From: Clostridium sp. SM-530-WT-3G
GTDB lineage: Bacteria > Bacillota > Clostridia > Clostridiales > Clostridiaceae
DNA: 64,000 bases
Direction of reading: 5' to 3'
Assembly (NCBI RefSeq): GCF_012843905.1
Contig: NZ_JABAGC010000003.1
Location: 62,001 to 126,000 of the forward strand
The position numbers and the translations under genes were made by a program. The notes below the pieces were generated by a model that did not search any database, had not been told where the DNA came from, and was given only the letters and a program-made list of their open reading frames with translations. How positions within the stretch are numbered: position 1 is the first letter of the stretch; each line of letters begins with the position of its first letter. This document shows, one piece after another, positions 17,339 through 25,810 of the stretch.

Positions 17339-17839
17339 TTAAAAATTTTCATATTCTTTAGGTATTGGAATGTTAAATTCTTTACATAATAATTTTACAT
17401 CATGAATATCACTTTCTCCAAATTCATACCCTAAGTGAAATAAGACTTGATTTTTAGCATTTATACAAGAAACCATAATATTTCCTATTTTTCCAACACC
17501 ATCGAATATATTTTTTTGAAAAACTTCGCCTTCATAACATATGGTTCCATCACAGTTATCTTTAAACATATGTAAATCAATAATTCGTAATTTATTATCA
17601 GACCAAATAGTATGTACTTCACTTGTATACTCCACTACAATTTCATTAAATCCTTTATTTTTAATTATTTCAATAAATTTATTATAGTTTTTTTCTTCTA
17701 CAAATAAATCAATGTCATTATGCTGACGTGTTTCTTTTCCAAGTAAAGCATCTACACCCCAACCACCATCTAACCATATTTCTATATTATTATTATATGC
17801 CCAACTCAATATTTCACAAGCATCATTTATTCCAATCAC
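17339..17839 (-). CDS. Lincosamide nucleotidyltransferase-like protein (Lnu family, transposon passenger)
   Basis: This 166-residue protein has the small nucleotidyltransferase layout of LinA/Lnu enzymes, which inactivate lincomycin and clindamycin by adenylylation. The core is WLDGGWGVDALLG (22-34) followed by RQHNDIDLFV, whose Asp42 and Asp44 are the expected metal ligands; a third acidic strand is RIIDLHMF, and the C-terminal VLFHLGYEFGESDIHDVKLL is typical. Length and position inside an IS1595-family element match lnu(P) of tISCpe8, but I cannot measure identity, so aminoglycoside or other substrates stay possible. The start is GTG 17839 behind GAGGTGAT. It sits downstream of the transposase gene, same strand. 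Confidence 0.75.
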   Translation of the reverse strand: MIGINDACEILSWAYNNNIEIWLDGGWGVDALLGKETRQHNDIDLFVEEKNYNKFIEIIKNKGFNEIVVEYTSEVHTIWSDNKLRIIDLHMFKDNCDGTICYEGEVFQKNIFDGVGKIGNIMVSCINAKNQVLFHLGYEFGESDIHDVKLLCKEFNIPIPKEYENF

Positions 17840-17994
17840 TTTATCACCTCTAAAAATTTCTATTTATATATAATATTAATAATATCTTCACTTCACATTA
17901 TATAACAATTGTGAACTTAATTATATTATACAAAGTATTTAATTATTTTCCAATTATAAAATGGTTTCATTAATTCTAAGTAAAGTTCCTTATT

Positions 17995-19041
17995 TTATAT
18001 TAACTCAATGAATCTATTTCTAATAGTGGCTCTAGTTACATATGTATCCTTAGTAGCTACATTCACTAGCATATCTTTAATTCGGTCATTCTTTTTATTC
18101 TTCTTACTTAGTTGTAGAAATTTAAACCAAGCCAAATAATTATTGATATATTTTGTGGATACACCATTAAAAGTCATTAACCATCTCTTAAAGCTACTGT
18201 GAAGAGCATTTATATGCTGTAAATGATAAACACTATCTATCATTGATTTTCCCCTAGGAACTTGCTTTAACTCTATATTCAACTTATCCTTTATTACCAT
18301 ATATGATTTATGTGAATCTACGCAAAAAGTAGCATCTTCACATATTTTATTGTCAAAGAAGTTAATTATTTGATTTGTTGTAATTCTGCCATTACAAACA
18401 GCACCCATAAGGATATTTCCTTTTCTATCAATTGCTGTCTCTATACAAATCTGCTCTTTTGATATTCCTCTTTTCTTCTTATCATTTTTACCTTTACCTC
18501 TTTTTCTAGGGTTTCTAGGCATTACAAATGTAGTACTTTTAGAATGATTCCCTTTAAAAGACTCCTTAATAAAGCATTCATCTACTTCAACTATACCTTC
18601 AACTTTATCATTTTTTAATGATAGATTGATTACATCAAGTATCCTATGACGCATGTAAAAAGACGTTTTAACACCTACTCCGACTTCTTCAGCACATTTT
18701 CTTATAGAAAGTCCTAATATCATTAATTCACAGTATTTTAGCCATTTATCTAAGCCTAATTTTGTATTAGAAAATGGAGACATAGTAAACTCATCAAAAC
18801 TTGTACGACAACGTTTACATATATATCTTTGTCTTCCGTTAGATTTCCCATTTTTATTTACATCTTTACATTGACATTTGGGGCATTCGTATCCTTTAGA
18901 AAATCTACTTTCTTTAACATTATCTCTAATTTCAGAAGAATTAAATAAAGTACTTAATACTTCTTGTGCTACTGAAATTAACTCTGTAAGTTCATTCTTT
19001 TTTAAATCTTTTATCATAGCTTTTATATCTATTTTTGACAT
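17995..19041 (-). CDS. IS1595-family (ISXO2-like) transposase
   Basis: This 348-residue transposase catalyses cut-and-paste or copy-type movement of the element. Residues 53-78 form a zinc ribbon (CPKC with Cys53 and Cys56, CKRC with Cys75 and Cys78). A helix-turn-helix segment near 105-125 (LSIRKCAEEVGVGV) follows. The DDE-type catalytic domain has Asp154 in VEVDECFIKES, Asp242 in CVDSHKSYM, and the family motif INALHSSFKRWL (277-288). It is full length with no frameshift, so it may be active. ATG 19041 follows GGATACC-type sequence with a GAAAGGAT ribosome site. The terminal repeat lies about 75 bases upstream. Confidence 0.93.
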   Translation of the reverse strand: MSKIDIKAMIKDLKKNELTELISVAQEVLSTLFNSSEIRDNVKESRFSKGYECPKCQCKDVNKNGKSNGRQRYICKRCRTSFDEFTMSPFSNTKLGLDKWLKYCELMILGLSIRKCAEEVGVGVKTSFYMRHRILDVINLSLKNDKVEGIVEVDECFIKESFKGNHSKSTTFVMPRNPRKRGKGKNDKKKRGISKEQICIETAIDRKGNILMGAVCNGRITTNQIINFFDNKICEDATFCVDSHKSYMVIKDKLNIELKQVPRGKSMIDSVYHLQHINALHSSFKRWLMTFNGVSTKYINNYLAWFKFLQLSKKNKKNDRIKDMLVNVATKDTYVTRATIRNRFIELI

Positions 19042-19114
19042 AATATTAGGTATCCTTTCTGCAAATTAGTTGAAATATAGTTTATACCTATATTATAGCC
19101 TATTTTAGATATAA

Positions 19115-19141
19115 TTAATCACAAAGTTAGCTAACATAGCC
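19115..19141. repeat. Right terminal inverted repeat
   Basis: Read inwards on the minus strand it begins GGCTATGTTAGCTAACTTTG, then TGATTAA, matching the left end. Confidence 0.88.
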
Positions 19142-19149
19142 AAAAATTA
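19142..19149. repeat. Right target-site duplication
   Basis: AAAAATTA, identical to 17169-17176. Confidence 0.9.
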
Positions 19150-19656
19150 AAATCTCAATATGTATTTTCATAAGTATATTATTAGTTGGAGGAATATTCT
19201 CTTACTATTTTTGCAATAAACCAGAAAGAATAGTAGAAAAATATATAAATAGCATGTCTAATCGTAATTGTACTGAGCTTTCTAAATGCAGAACTAAAGA
19301 CTATGGTAATTTAGAAGAAGGTGGATTAGATTATATAGATTATGTTGAACTTATAGGCATAGAAGCAGTTACTGATTATAAATCTATAGAAGATGCTTAT
19401 TTACATAGAATAGAAGCAAAGCCCCAATATCAACACTATCCTAAAAAAGATTTCAAACTTTTTGATGTTACTTATTATTTAAAAACCAAAGATAAGTTCA
19501 CGAGTCCAATCAACAGTGATACTTATACAAAAAGTTTTCTTGTACTAAAAGAAAATGGTAAATGGAAGATTGCTAGTATTGAAGAATGTTAACATGAAAG
19601 ATATTTGGTATTAAATAGAGTAAATTAGTTAAACTATCATAAACAACATGCTATAA

Positions 19657-19701
19657 AATAAAAACTATTAAACTAAATAAATTAGTATAATAGTTTTTAT
19701 T
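19657..19701 (+). terminator. Terminator of the disrupted gene
   Basis: The arms AATAAAAACTATTA and TAATAGTTTTTATT pair perfectly over 14 bp, then TTTTT. Confidence 0.8.
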
Positions 19702-19772
19702 TTTTGAATAATCTTAACACATCAACATTATGATATAACACACCCCAAATAAGTAAAAATAGGGAGGACAAT

Positions 19773-20018
19773 ATGGATATAAAAGAAAGTATTGAAGCTA
19801 CCAAAAGAGGCTTTGAGGAGAGTTTCAAAGAAGGAAATTATTATAATAAACAGACTCAGGATTATAAACACTTAAATAAGATTTTGGACAAAGTTACATT
19901 AAATGATGGAATGAAGCTTTTAGATTTGGGAACAGGAAGTGGATATCTTGCTTTTGAAGCTGCTAAAAGAAATAGAAATGTATATATAATAGTTTATAGT
20001 GAAAAAGTAGAAATATAG
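19773..20018 (+). pseudogene. Truncated class I SAM-dependent methyltransferase
   Basis: This 81-residue frame has a normal beginning, with GGAGG before ATG 19773, a helical lead-in and the SAM-binding motif I MKLLDLGTGSGYLAFEAAKR at about residues 49-68. Shortly afterwards, where a second strand with an acidic residue should appear, the sequence changes to YIIVYSEKVEI and stops. Methyltransferases of this type have roughly 200 residues, and no continuing frame is visible downstream, so the catalytic two-thirds is missing. It is probably a 3'-truncated relic. It lies next to the transposon-disrupted gene, in a stretch that has seen rearrangement. Confidence 0.65.
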
Positions 20019-20174
20019 AATTTTTAATTAAAAAAACACTTGTGTTGTAAAATTAATATTAAATTACATTATATTTTTTAAATAATTAGAATTATATTGA
20101 ATATATAAAAATACAAATAGTATATAGGTTAATAATTATGAAAAAATAACATTATTGAGAATTAAGGTGAGAGA

Positions 20175-21239
20175 ATGAGAAGACATTTTATTGATAATAT
20201 AAAAAGCCTGATAATACTACTTGTAGTAATATATCATTCTATATATATTTTTAACAGTGCAGGAGTATATTCAAATATTAATGTAAAGGGCATACCACAG
20301 ATGGATATGCTTTTATATTTTGTGTATCCATGGTTTATGAGTTTGATGTTTGTCCTTGCAGGAATGTGTGCAAGGTATTCACTACATAAACGTACTAAAA
20401 AAGAATTTATAAATGAGCGTATAAGAAAGCTTGTGCTACCTTCAACTCTTGGAGTATTTTTAATTAGCTGGATAAATGGATTTATAACAAGTAAGTACGT
20501 AGATGTATTTGGAGGGAATAAAGTCACAGGCATAATTAAATACTTTGTATACTGTTTTATGGGAATAGGGCCATTATGGTTTTTGCATGAATTATTTTTA
20601 GCAGTAACTATCTTATTAATAATACGTTATTTTGATAAAAATGATAATATTTATAGATATTGTTCACAGCTTCATATAATAGTTATATTATTACTGTTTT
20701 TTATAGTGTGGGGAAGTTCATTTTTATTTAACATGCCTTTAATTACTGTGTATAGGAATGGTATATATATACTTATGTTTTTATTAGGATACTATATATT
20801 TTCAAATAATAATATTCAGAAAAAGCTTGCTAAAAATTATGTTCCAATAATCGTAATTGCTGTTGTGATGGGAATTATTTATGTATGGTATTATTATGGG
20901 ACAAACTATACAAGTGAAAAAAATCTTACAAGTTTTTATACAAACTTATATTTATGGTTGATGATACTTGGAATTACTGGATTTGGAACTGTTTACTTAG
21001 AATTTGATAATAAATTAATGACTTTTTTAAAGAAGAGGAGCTTTGGTTTATATATCTTACATTATCCTGTGATGCTATGTAGTGCATATATTCTAACAAC
21101 ATATTTTAATATGCCTATGGTTTATGTTTATATTTTAGTATTTCTTAGTACAATTATTGTAACACTTATCTGTTATGAGGTTCTAAAACGTATTCCAGGT
21201 GTAAGGCTCATTTTGTTTGGGATAAAAAAGTTAAAATAG
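20175..21239 (+). CDS. Acyltransferase 3 family membrane protein
   Basis: This 354-residue protein has about ten membrane helices and the Acyltransferase-3 layout. It starts MRRHFIDNIKSLIILLVVIYHS, where the histidine after the first helix is the conserved catalytic one, and continues with FVLAGMCARYSLHKRTKKEFINERIRKLVLP and a central GIGPLWFLHELFL motif. Family members O-acylate exported sugars, peptidoglycan or lipids. The acceptor is unknown here; no polysaccharide genes adjoin it. ATG 20175 follows AAGGTGAGAG. The next gene (MutS-like) begins 130 bases later, so they may be independent. Confidence 0.85.
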   Translation: MRRHFIDNIKSLIILLVVIYHSIYIFNSAGVYSNINVKGIPQMDMLLYFVYPWFMSLMFVLAGMCARYSLHKRTKKEFINERIRKLVLPSTLGVFLISWINGFITSKYVDVFGGNKVTGIIKYFVYCFMGIGPLWFLHELFLAVTILLIIRYFDKNDNIYRYCSQLHIIVILLLFFIVWGSSFLFNMPLITVYRNGIYILMFLLGYYIFSNNNIQKKLAKNYVPIIVIAVVMGIIYVWYYYGTNYTSEKNLTSFYTNLYLWLMILGITGFGTVYLEFDNKLMTFLKKRSFGLYILHYPVMLCSAYILTTYFNMPMVYVYILVFLSTIIVTLICYEVLKRIPGVRLILFGIKKLK

Positions 21240-21368
21240 TATAAATTAAATATTAAAATTATTCCTTTATAGTATCCTGTTTTTTAGGATGCTGTAGGGG
21301 AAATTTTATATATGCAATAAAATAAACTTCTTAAGAATATTATAAAAATAAGGAGGCTGGAGATAAAA

Positions 21369-23168
21369 ATGAGCAGTGCATATGATAATTATTTTGATAA
21401 TGTAAATAAATATAGTTTATCGATTGAAAAGCTTGATGTATTTATAAAAAGAATAAGTTACTTAAGGCTTATAACTTTTTTTGTGGGTTTTGGAACTTCA
21501 GCTTATACTTTATTTTTTGTAAAAGCTTATGGTATAAGTTGTATTGAATTTTTATTAACATTATGTGTTTTTATTTACCTTGTTTTTAAGCATGAAGATG
21601 AGATTAGAGTAAGGCAATATTTATGTGCATTAAAGAAAGTTAATGAGAATGGATTAAAAAGACTTAATGGAGAGTGGAAAAACTTTATAGATAATGGAGA
21701 AGAATTTAATGATATAAATCATAAATATAGCAATGATTTAGATATATTAGGTCAAAATTCTCTTTATCAGTATATGAACAGTACAACTACTTTTATAGGG
21801 AGAAATATTTTAAAGGATAAGTTATTAAATCCCTTAAAGACATATGCAGATATAAAGAAGAGACAGAAGTCAGTAAAAGAACTGTCAGAAAAGTTAACAT
21901 GGCGACAGGAGTTTGAGGCAAAGGGGATGATTTCAGAGCAGAAAAATGTTGATCCTAAAGATTTATTTTTGTGGGGAAACAACAAGAGTGAATTATATAC
22001 TAATAAGTATCTTATCTTTTTTGTGAATCTGATTCCAATAATAACAATATCTTTATATTTTCTAAGTTACTTTATTTCAATTATAAGCATATATGTTCCA
22101 CTTATTATGACACTATTTCAGCTTATTATTCTATTTATAGGAGCAAAGGAAAGAAGAGAAGCTTTTTGTAGTATATATAAATATAAAGAAAGCATTAATG
22201 TATATGCTGAAATGCTAGAGCATATTGAGAATATTGAATTTGAAAGTAAATACTTAAATGAGTTAAAAGCTAGGCTCATAAATAACGAAAATTATAATGC
22301 AGTGACAGCCATAAATAAGTTATCTAAAATATATGATAAGATGAGCGATAGGAATAACACATTTTTCATAATAATTAATATATTACTTCTTTGGGATTAT
22401 CGCTGCATGATTGAATTTGAAAAATGGAAAAGTATAAATAGAAGAAGCTTAAAGAAATGGATTGATACAATTGGTGAGTTTGAAGCACTAAGCAGTATAG
22501 CTAATATAGTTTACGAGAATCCTGACTGGGTGATGCCTGTAATATCTCATAAGAAAAATGTAGTTATAGCAGAAAAAATAGGTCATCCTCTTTTGAATAA
22601 AAGAGTATGCAATGATATAAGTATAAATAATAGGAAGAGAATACTTATCATAACTGGTTCAAATATGTCTGGTAAAAGTACTTTTTTAAGAACCATAGGG
22701 GTGAATCTGATATTAAGTTATATAGGATGTTCAGTATGTGCAAAAAAATTTGAATGTTCTATTATGGATATTTATACATGTATGAAAATAAGTGATAATT
22801 TAGAAAAAAATATTTCTTCATTTTATGCTGAAATTTTACGTGTTAAAATGATAACAGATAGTATTAAAAATGATGATAATATATTTGTATTATTAGATGA
22901 ACTATTTAAAGGAACAAATTCGAAAGATAGACATGATGGAGCAGAAGCACTTATAAGACAGCTGGGAAGTAAAGGAGCATGTGGATTAATTTCAACTCAT
23001 GATTTAGAACTAGGTAATTTAGAGTATGAATATGATAAGGTGAAAAATTATCATTTTAAGGAATATTATAAGGATGATAAATTAAAATTTGATTATAAAA
23101 TAAGAGAAGGAGTATCAACTACATCCAATGCTATGTATTTAATTAAGATGGTAGGAATAGAAGTATAA
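21369..23168 (+). CDS. MutS-family ATPase with N-terminal membrane segments
   Basis: This 599-residue protein carries a C-terminal MutS ATPase domain: Walker A GSNMSGKSTFLRTIGVN at about residue 430, Walker B VLLDELFKGTNSKDR, and the histidine switch STHDLELG. The N-terminal mismatch-recognition and connector domains of MutS are absent. Instead there are hydrophobic helices near residues 30-72 and a second pair near 215-258 (YLIFFVNLIPIITISLYFLS and IYVPLIMTLFQLIILFIGA), followed by a helical lever. It is probably a membrane-bound relative of MutS2/MutS-like proteins; a role in mismatch repair is doubtful. ATG 21369 follows AAGGAGG. The gene ends at a strong terminator. Confidence 0.85.
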   Translation: MSSAYDNYFDNVNKYSLSIEKLDVFIKRISYLRLITFFVGFGTSAYTLFFVKAYGISCIEFLLTLCVFIYLVFKHEDEIRVRQYLCALKKVNENGLKRLNGEWKNFIDNGEEFNDINHKYSNDLDILGQNSLYQYMNSTTTFIGRNILKDKLLNPLKTYADIKKRQKSVKELSEKLTWRQEFEAKGMISEQKNVDPKDLFLWGNNKSELYTNKYLIFFVNLIPIITISLYFLSYFISIISIYVPLIMTLFQLIILFIGAKERREAFCSIYKYKESINVYAEMLEHIENIEFESKYLNELKARLINNENYNAVTAINKLSKIYDKMSDRNNTFFIIINILLLWDYRCMIEFEKWKSINRRSLKKWIDTIGEFEALSSIANIVYENPDWVMPVISHKKNVVIAEKIGHPLLNKRVCNDISINNRKRILIITGSNMSGKSTFLRTIGVNLILSYIGCSVCAKKFECSIMDIYTCMKISDNLEKNISSFYAEILRVKMITDSIKNDDNIFVLLDELFKGTNSKDRHDGAEALIRQLGSKGACGLISTHDLELGNLEYEYDKVKNYHFKEYYKDDKLKFDYKIREGVSTTSNAMYLIKMVGIEV

Positions 23169-23169
23169 T

Positions 23170-23211
23170 AAAAAACTATTGCAGTATTATAAAAAGCTGC
23201 AATAGTTTTTT
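23170..23211. terminator. Bidirectional terminator between converging genes
   Basis: A 15-bp perfect stem AAAAAACTATTGCAG / CTGCAATAGTTTTTT with a 12-base loop has A-run and T-run on its two sides, so it can serve both the MutS-like gene and the esterase gene. Confidence 0.85.
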
Positions 23212-23243
23212 TTATTATCATTTTAAAAAGAATTATTAAAAAA

Positions 23244-24218
23244 CTATAGTGGTGAATTAGAAACTATAAACGTGAATAATCCCTTTGATATAGCAATAAT
23301 ATCATCACTTGAAATACCACTTAAATCATGACCAGAATTATTTAAAACAATAAATTCTGCATTTGAATTTGCATCTTGGCACTTTTCATAAAGCTTTTCT
23401 GCACTTTCAAATGGAACAATTTTATCAGACTTACTATGAATGATAAGAGTATCTGGATCATCCTGGCTTACATAATTTATAGGATTAAATCTATTTATAA
23501 CAGATTCTCTGTTTCTAATTGAAGAAAATACTTTGTTTAAATCAAAATTTAAATTAGTTGTATTAAGAAGGCTTAAATCTGTAGGGCCTGCAAAATCAAC
23601 AAGATATTTAACTTTTGAAGGATATGAACTTAAAGAAGTATCATCAGTAAAGTCATCATTTGGGCTGTAAGCAGCCATAAGTGACAAGTGAGCACCAGAA
23701 GAAAAACCAATCATGCCTATTTCATTAGTATCAAAATTATAAGTATCTGCATTCTTGTAAATCCATCTTATAGTATCCTTAACATCACAGACTTGTTTGT
23801 TGAAATCTTCTTTATTTCTCATAAGTTCATAAGATGTACTTATAATTGTATATCCCTGCTCTCTGAAAGTATCTAAAACAGGTGTTAATACTTCAGGAAG
23901 AGATTTATCTCCATATACCCAGCTTCCACCATGTACATATAATATTACAGGAGATTTTTTATATACATTCTTAAGTGGACTGTATATATCAAGAGTTAGC
24001 TTCACTCCATTAGTATCTTTATAAACAATATCTTTGTAATTCATTGAATTTGAAATTGATGTAATATCAACATTTTTAGAATTTGGTATCTCATCTTTTA
24101 AGTATAAGTATTTTTGAGCAATTCCATAACTTAAAAGTATACGTTTATGAAAAATTGCACCTACAGCAATAACAGCAACAAGTATAAGGATTATTAGACG
24201 TTTAAAAAACTTCTTCAC
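23244..24218 (-). CDS. Membrane-anchored alpha/beta hydrolase (carboxylesterase type)
   Basis: This 324-residue esterase-like protein starts with a basic signal anchor (KRLIILILVAVIAVGAIFHK), so the catalytic domain faces outside. The hydrolase domain shows the oxyanion motif HGGSWVYGDKS, the nucleophile elbow GFSSGAHLS, an acid in IIHSKSDKIVPFESA and the histidine in NNSGHDLSG. This set matches the acetyl-esterase/BD-FAE-like group that deacylates small esters or plant cell-wall sugars; the substrate is unknown. ATG 24218 has GAGGGGG just upstream. It converges on the MutS-like gene and shares its terminator. Confidence 0.85.
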   Translation of the reverse strand: MKKFFKRLIILILVAVIAVGAIFHKRILLSYGIAQKYLYLKDEIPNSKNVDITSISNSMNYKDIVYKDTNGVKLTLDIYSPLKNVYKKSPVILYVHGGSWVYGDKSLPEVLTPVLDTFREQGYTIISTSYELMRNKEDFNKQVCDVKDTIRWIYKNADTYNFDTNEIGMIGFSSGAHLSLMAAYSPNDDFTDDTSLSSYPSKVKYLVDFAGPTDLSLLNTTNLNFDLNKVFSSIRNRESVINRFNPINYVSQDDPDTLIIHSKSDKIVPFESAEKLYEKCQDANSNAEFIVLNNSGHDLSGISSDDIIAISKGLFTFIVSNSPL

Positions 24219-24564
24219 AAATATCGCCCCCTCTTAAGTAAATTTAAAATTGTATCTATAATATTTTGTGAATATAAAGTCTATATAAATACATATATAA
24301 CACTAATTTATTATAGCATGTAAGACTTAATTCTTTGGAAAATTAAGAAATTTGTAATTATAAAGTAAAAATAAGTGAGAGTCCAAATCTATGATTTGGT
24401 TCCTCGAACTTAAGTGATACACCAAAATTTACTTTTGGGTAGTAGAACTTACTCTGTGAGTACTCAGCGAATGTATATGAGTCGAGTTTCCTTATAAATC
24501 ATTAATATTTTATTTTTATAATTAATATTAATATATATAGAGCAATTCTTTGAAAGGAGACGCA
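24219..24564. other. Divergent intergenic region with a folded segment
   Basis: This 346-base spacer separates the esterase gene from the gene at 24565. The middle part (24381-24491) is less AT-rich and folds well, and is described separately. The rest is AT-rich and would hold both promoters. Confidence 0.5.
24381..24491 (+). ncRNA. Candidate structured RNA or element remnant upstream of the 24565 gene
   Basis: Three consecutive hairpins are visible: CCAAATC/GATTTGG (24383-24399, three-base loop), ACCAAAA/TTTTGGGT (24421-24440, one bulged G) and TACTC/GAGTA (24450-24462). CTCGA (24403-24407) can pair with TCGAG (24482-24486) to enclose the last two, giving a branched fold. No reading frame covers it. 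It ends about 75 bases before ATG 24565 on the plus strand, a riboswitch-like position, but it matches no class I recognise. The ACTCAGCGAATG segment also recalls right ends of IS200/IS605-type elements, so a decayed element is an alternative. Confidence 0.4.
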
Positions 24565-25503
24565 ATGGAAAATCCTTTTGATATACTTGTTTATCTAGAT
24601 GATACATTAGTTAAAAATCTGGCATCCTTAGTTCTTACAGGATACATAGAAACAATTACACTAACAAAAGCAGTGGATAGAGCTATAGAAGCTGGTATGA
24701 AAGAAGGAGACAAAATTGAAAGCACCAATCAAGGAAGTCTCACAAGAATAGAAAGGGAAGGTTTCAAAGACAGAAATCAATTTGATTCTAATAATAATCT
24801 AGAGCACCATCATTATGATAAAAATGTGGGAGCAAGAAGATTTGTTCATGAAGAGCAGAAAATACAGACTACTTTTACCACCTTTGTTTTAAATGGAAAC
24901 TTAATGAATTATTTTAATGAGCATAATGAACTTCATCGTAAAGAAGTTGATGATATAGAAAATGATAATGTAGAGGTTGGAGATTTAATAGAACTGGAAG
25001 GAACGATTACAAGCTCTGGAGTATTAAGTTTTGTAGAGACATTAATGAATCTTATAGAGATTTTTGGATGTGATTATTTAAATGAGCTTACAAAGGACTG
25101 TAATGGCAAGATGAAATTTGAAATGATTCAAAAAATGCTTACTTATCTAAAGTCAGTTTTAAACTGTAATAATACACAGGATTTAATTATGAAAGTAGGT
25201 AATGGAAGAGCGGTACTTACGATAAACAAAAATTACTTTATGAATAATACATGTAATGTGTTTGATAAGATAAACTGTCACTGCAAAGTAATTGGAAAAG
25301 TGATTAAGACATGTAAAGAAGAAGAGGATGATATAAGCCTTTTAAGGAAGACTGGTCAGGAAAAATTTTATGAAAACTGTTTTGAAATGTGTAAGCCTTT
25401 ATTAGAATGCTTGAAGAAGAATGGGATAATGATTCCTGAATGTCCTGATTTAAGAATTAATAAATCAGGAATTCAGATTATGCCACTAAATATTTATATG
25501 TAA
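24565..25503 (+). CDS. Uncharacterised protein, possibly DUF6414 family
   Basis: This 312-residue soluble protein begins MENPFDILVYLDDTLVKNLA, and the YLD...LV start and following polar central region recall DUF6414, but the match is from memory and weak. A middle segment around EVGDLIELEGTITSSGVLSF suggests a beta-barrel, and the C-terminal half is helical and cysteine-rich (CNVFDKINCHCKVIGKVIKTC, then CFEMCKPLLECLKK). There is no signal or membrane helix. AAAGGAG precedes ATG 24565; the ATG at 24550 lies before that ribosome site and is less likely. It is monocistronic. The folded intergenic segment upstream may regulate it. Confidence 0.6.
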   Translation: MENPFDILVYLDDTLVKNLASLVLTGYIETITLTKAVDRAIEAGMKEGDKIESTNQGSLTRIEREGFKDRNQFDSNNNLEHHHYDKNVGARRFVHEEQKIQTTFTTFVLNGNLMNYFNEHNELHRKEVDDIENDNVEVGDLIELEGTITSSGVLSFVETLMNLIEIFGCDYLNELTKDCNGKMKFEMIQKMLTYLKSVLNCNNTQDLIMKVGNGRAVLTINKNYFMNNTCNVFDKINCHCKVIGKVIKTCKEEEDDISLLRKTGQEKFYENCFEMCKPLLECLKKNGIMIPECPDLRINKSGIQIMPLNIYM

Positions 25504-25810
25504 AGGGTCAAAGATATTTGATAAAATATTTAAATTTTATTTTATGGTGAATTTAGGATATTTAAATGGGTTAATTAAATTTTTTATATTAATAATTAAA
25601 GAAAATGGTAGGGATAAATCTAGAAGATAATTTTTTTGCGATATAAAGATTAATTTGTAAAAAACTTCTTTATGTATTCTAAAGAAAAACACTTGTTTAT
25701 GATATGGACACATGATAATATAGATTACAGGTAGAATATGTTCATATATACTTTATTTTGTCGATATGTATATATAATTTTGTATCTAATATAAATTTGA
25801 GGTGAGTTAA
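25504..25810. other. Intergenic region upstream of thrC
   Basis: This 307-base AT-rich gap contains no gene. I looked for a threonine T-box or attenuator with a Thr-rich leader and saw neither; GAGGTGAG precedes the thrC start. Confidence 0.55.

Larger units (their letters stand above)
17177..19141. mobile_element. Complete IS1595-family transposable element with nucleotidyltransferase passenger (tISCpe8-like)
   Basis: The element is 1965 bp and exactly delimited by inverted repeats that begin GGCTATGTTAGC on both ends and by 8-bp AAAAATTA duplications. It carries an ISXO2/DDE-type transposase and, downstream in the same orientation, a lincosamide-type nucleotidyltransferase gene. This layout matches the transposon-like insertion sequences tISCpe8 (lnuP, Clostridium perfringens) and tISSag10 (lnuC, Streptococcus agalactiae), which are IS1595 elements with a resistance passenger reported to be mobilisable by Tn916 through an oriT inside the resistance gene. 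Whether this copy has that oriT I cannot tell. All parts look intact, which suggests a recent arrival. Confidence 0.92.
17161..19592 (+). pseudogene. Small exported DUF4829-like protein gene split by the IS1595-family insertion
   Basis: Removing the element and one copy of its 8-bp duplication joins ATG AAT AA at 17161-17168 to the sequence from 19142 and restores one open frame of 152 codons ending at 19592. The rebuilt N-terminus is MNKKIKISICIFISILLVGG, an obvious signal anchor, followed by KPERIVEKYINSMSNRNCTEL and a cystatin-like alpha-beta domain (VTYYLKTKDKF, SFLVLKENGKWKIASIEE) like DUF4829 or NTF2-type lipoproteins. The insertion falls after the second codon, in the third. A remnant from ATG 19254 (112 residues) remains readable but lacks the export signal, so the gene is presumably inactive. 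Confidence 0.85.

Noticed and set aside
25504-25810. Threonine-responsive leader before thrC
   Set aside because: No Thr-rich peptide, T-box motif or terminator hairpin was visible.
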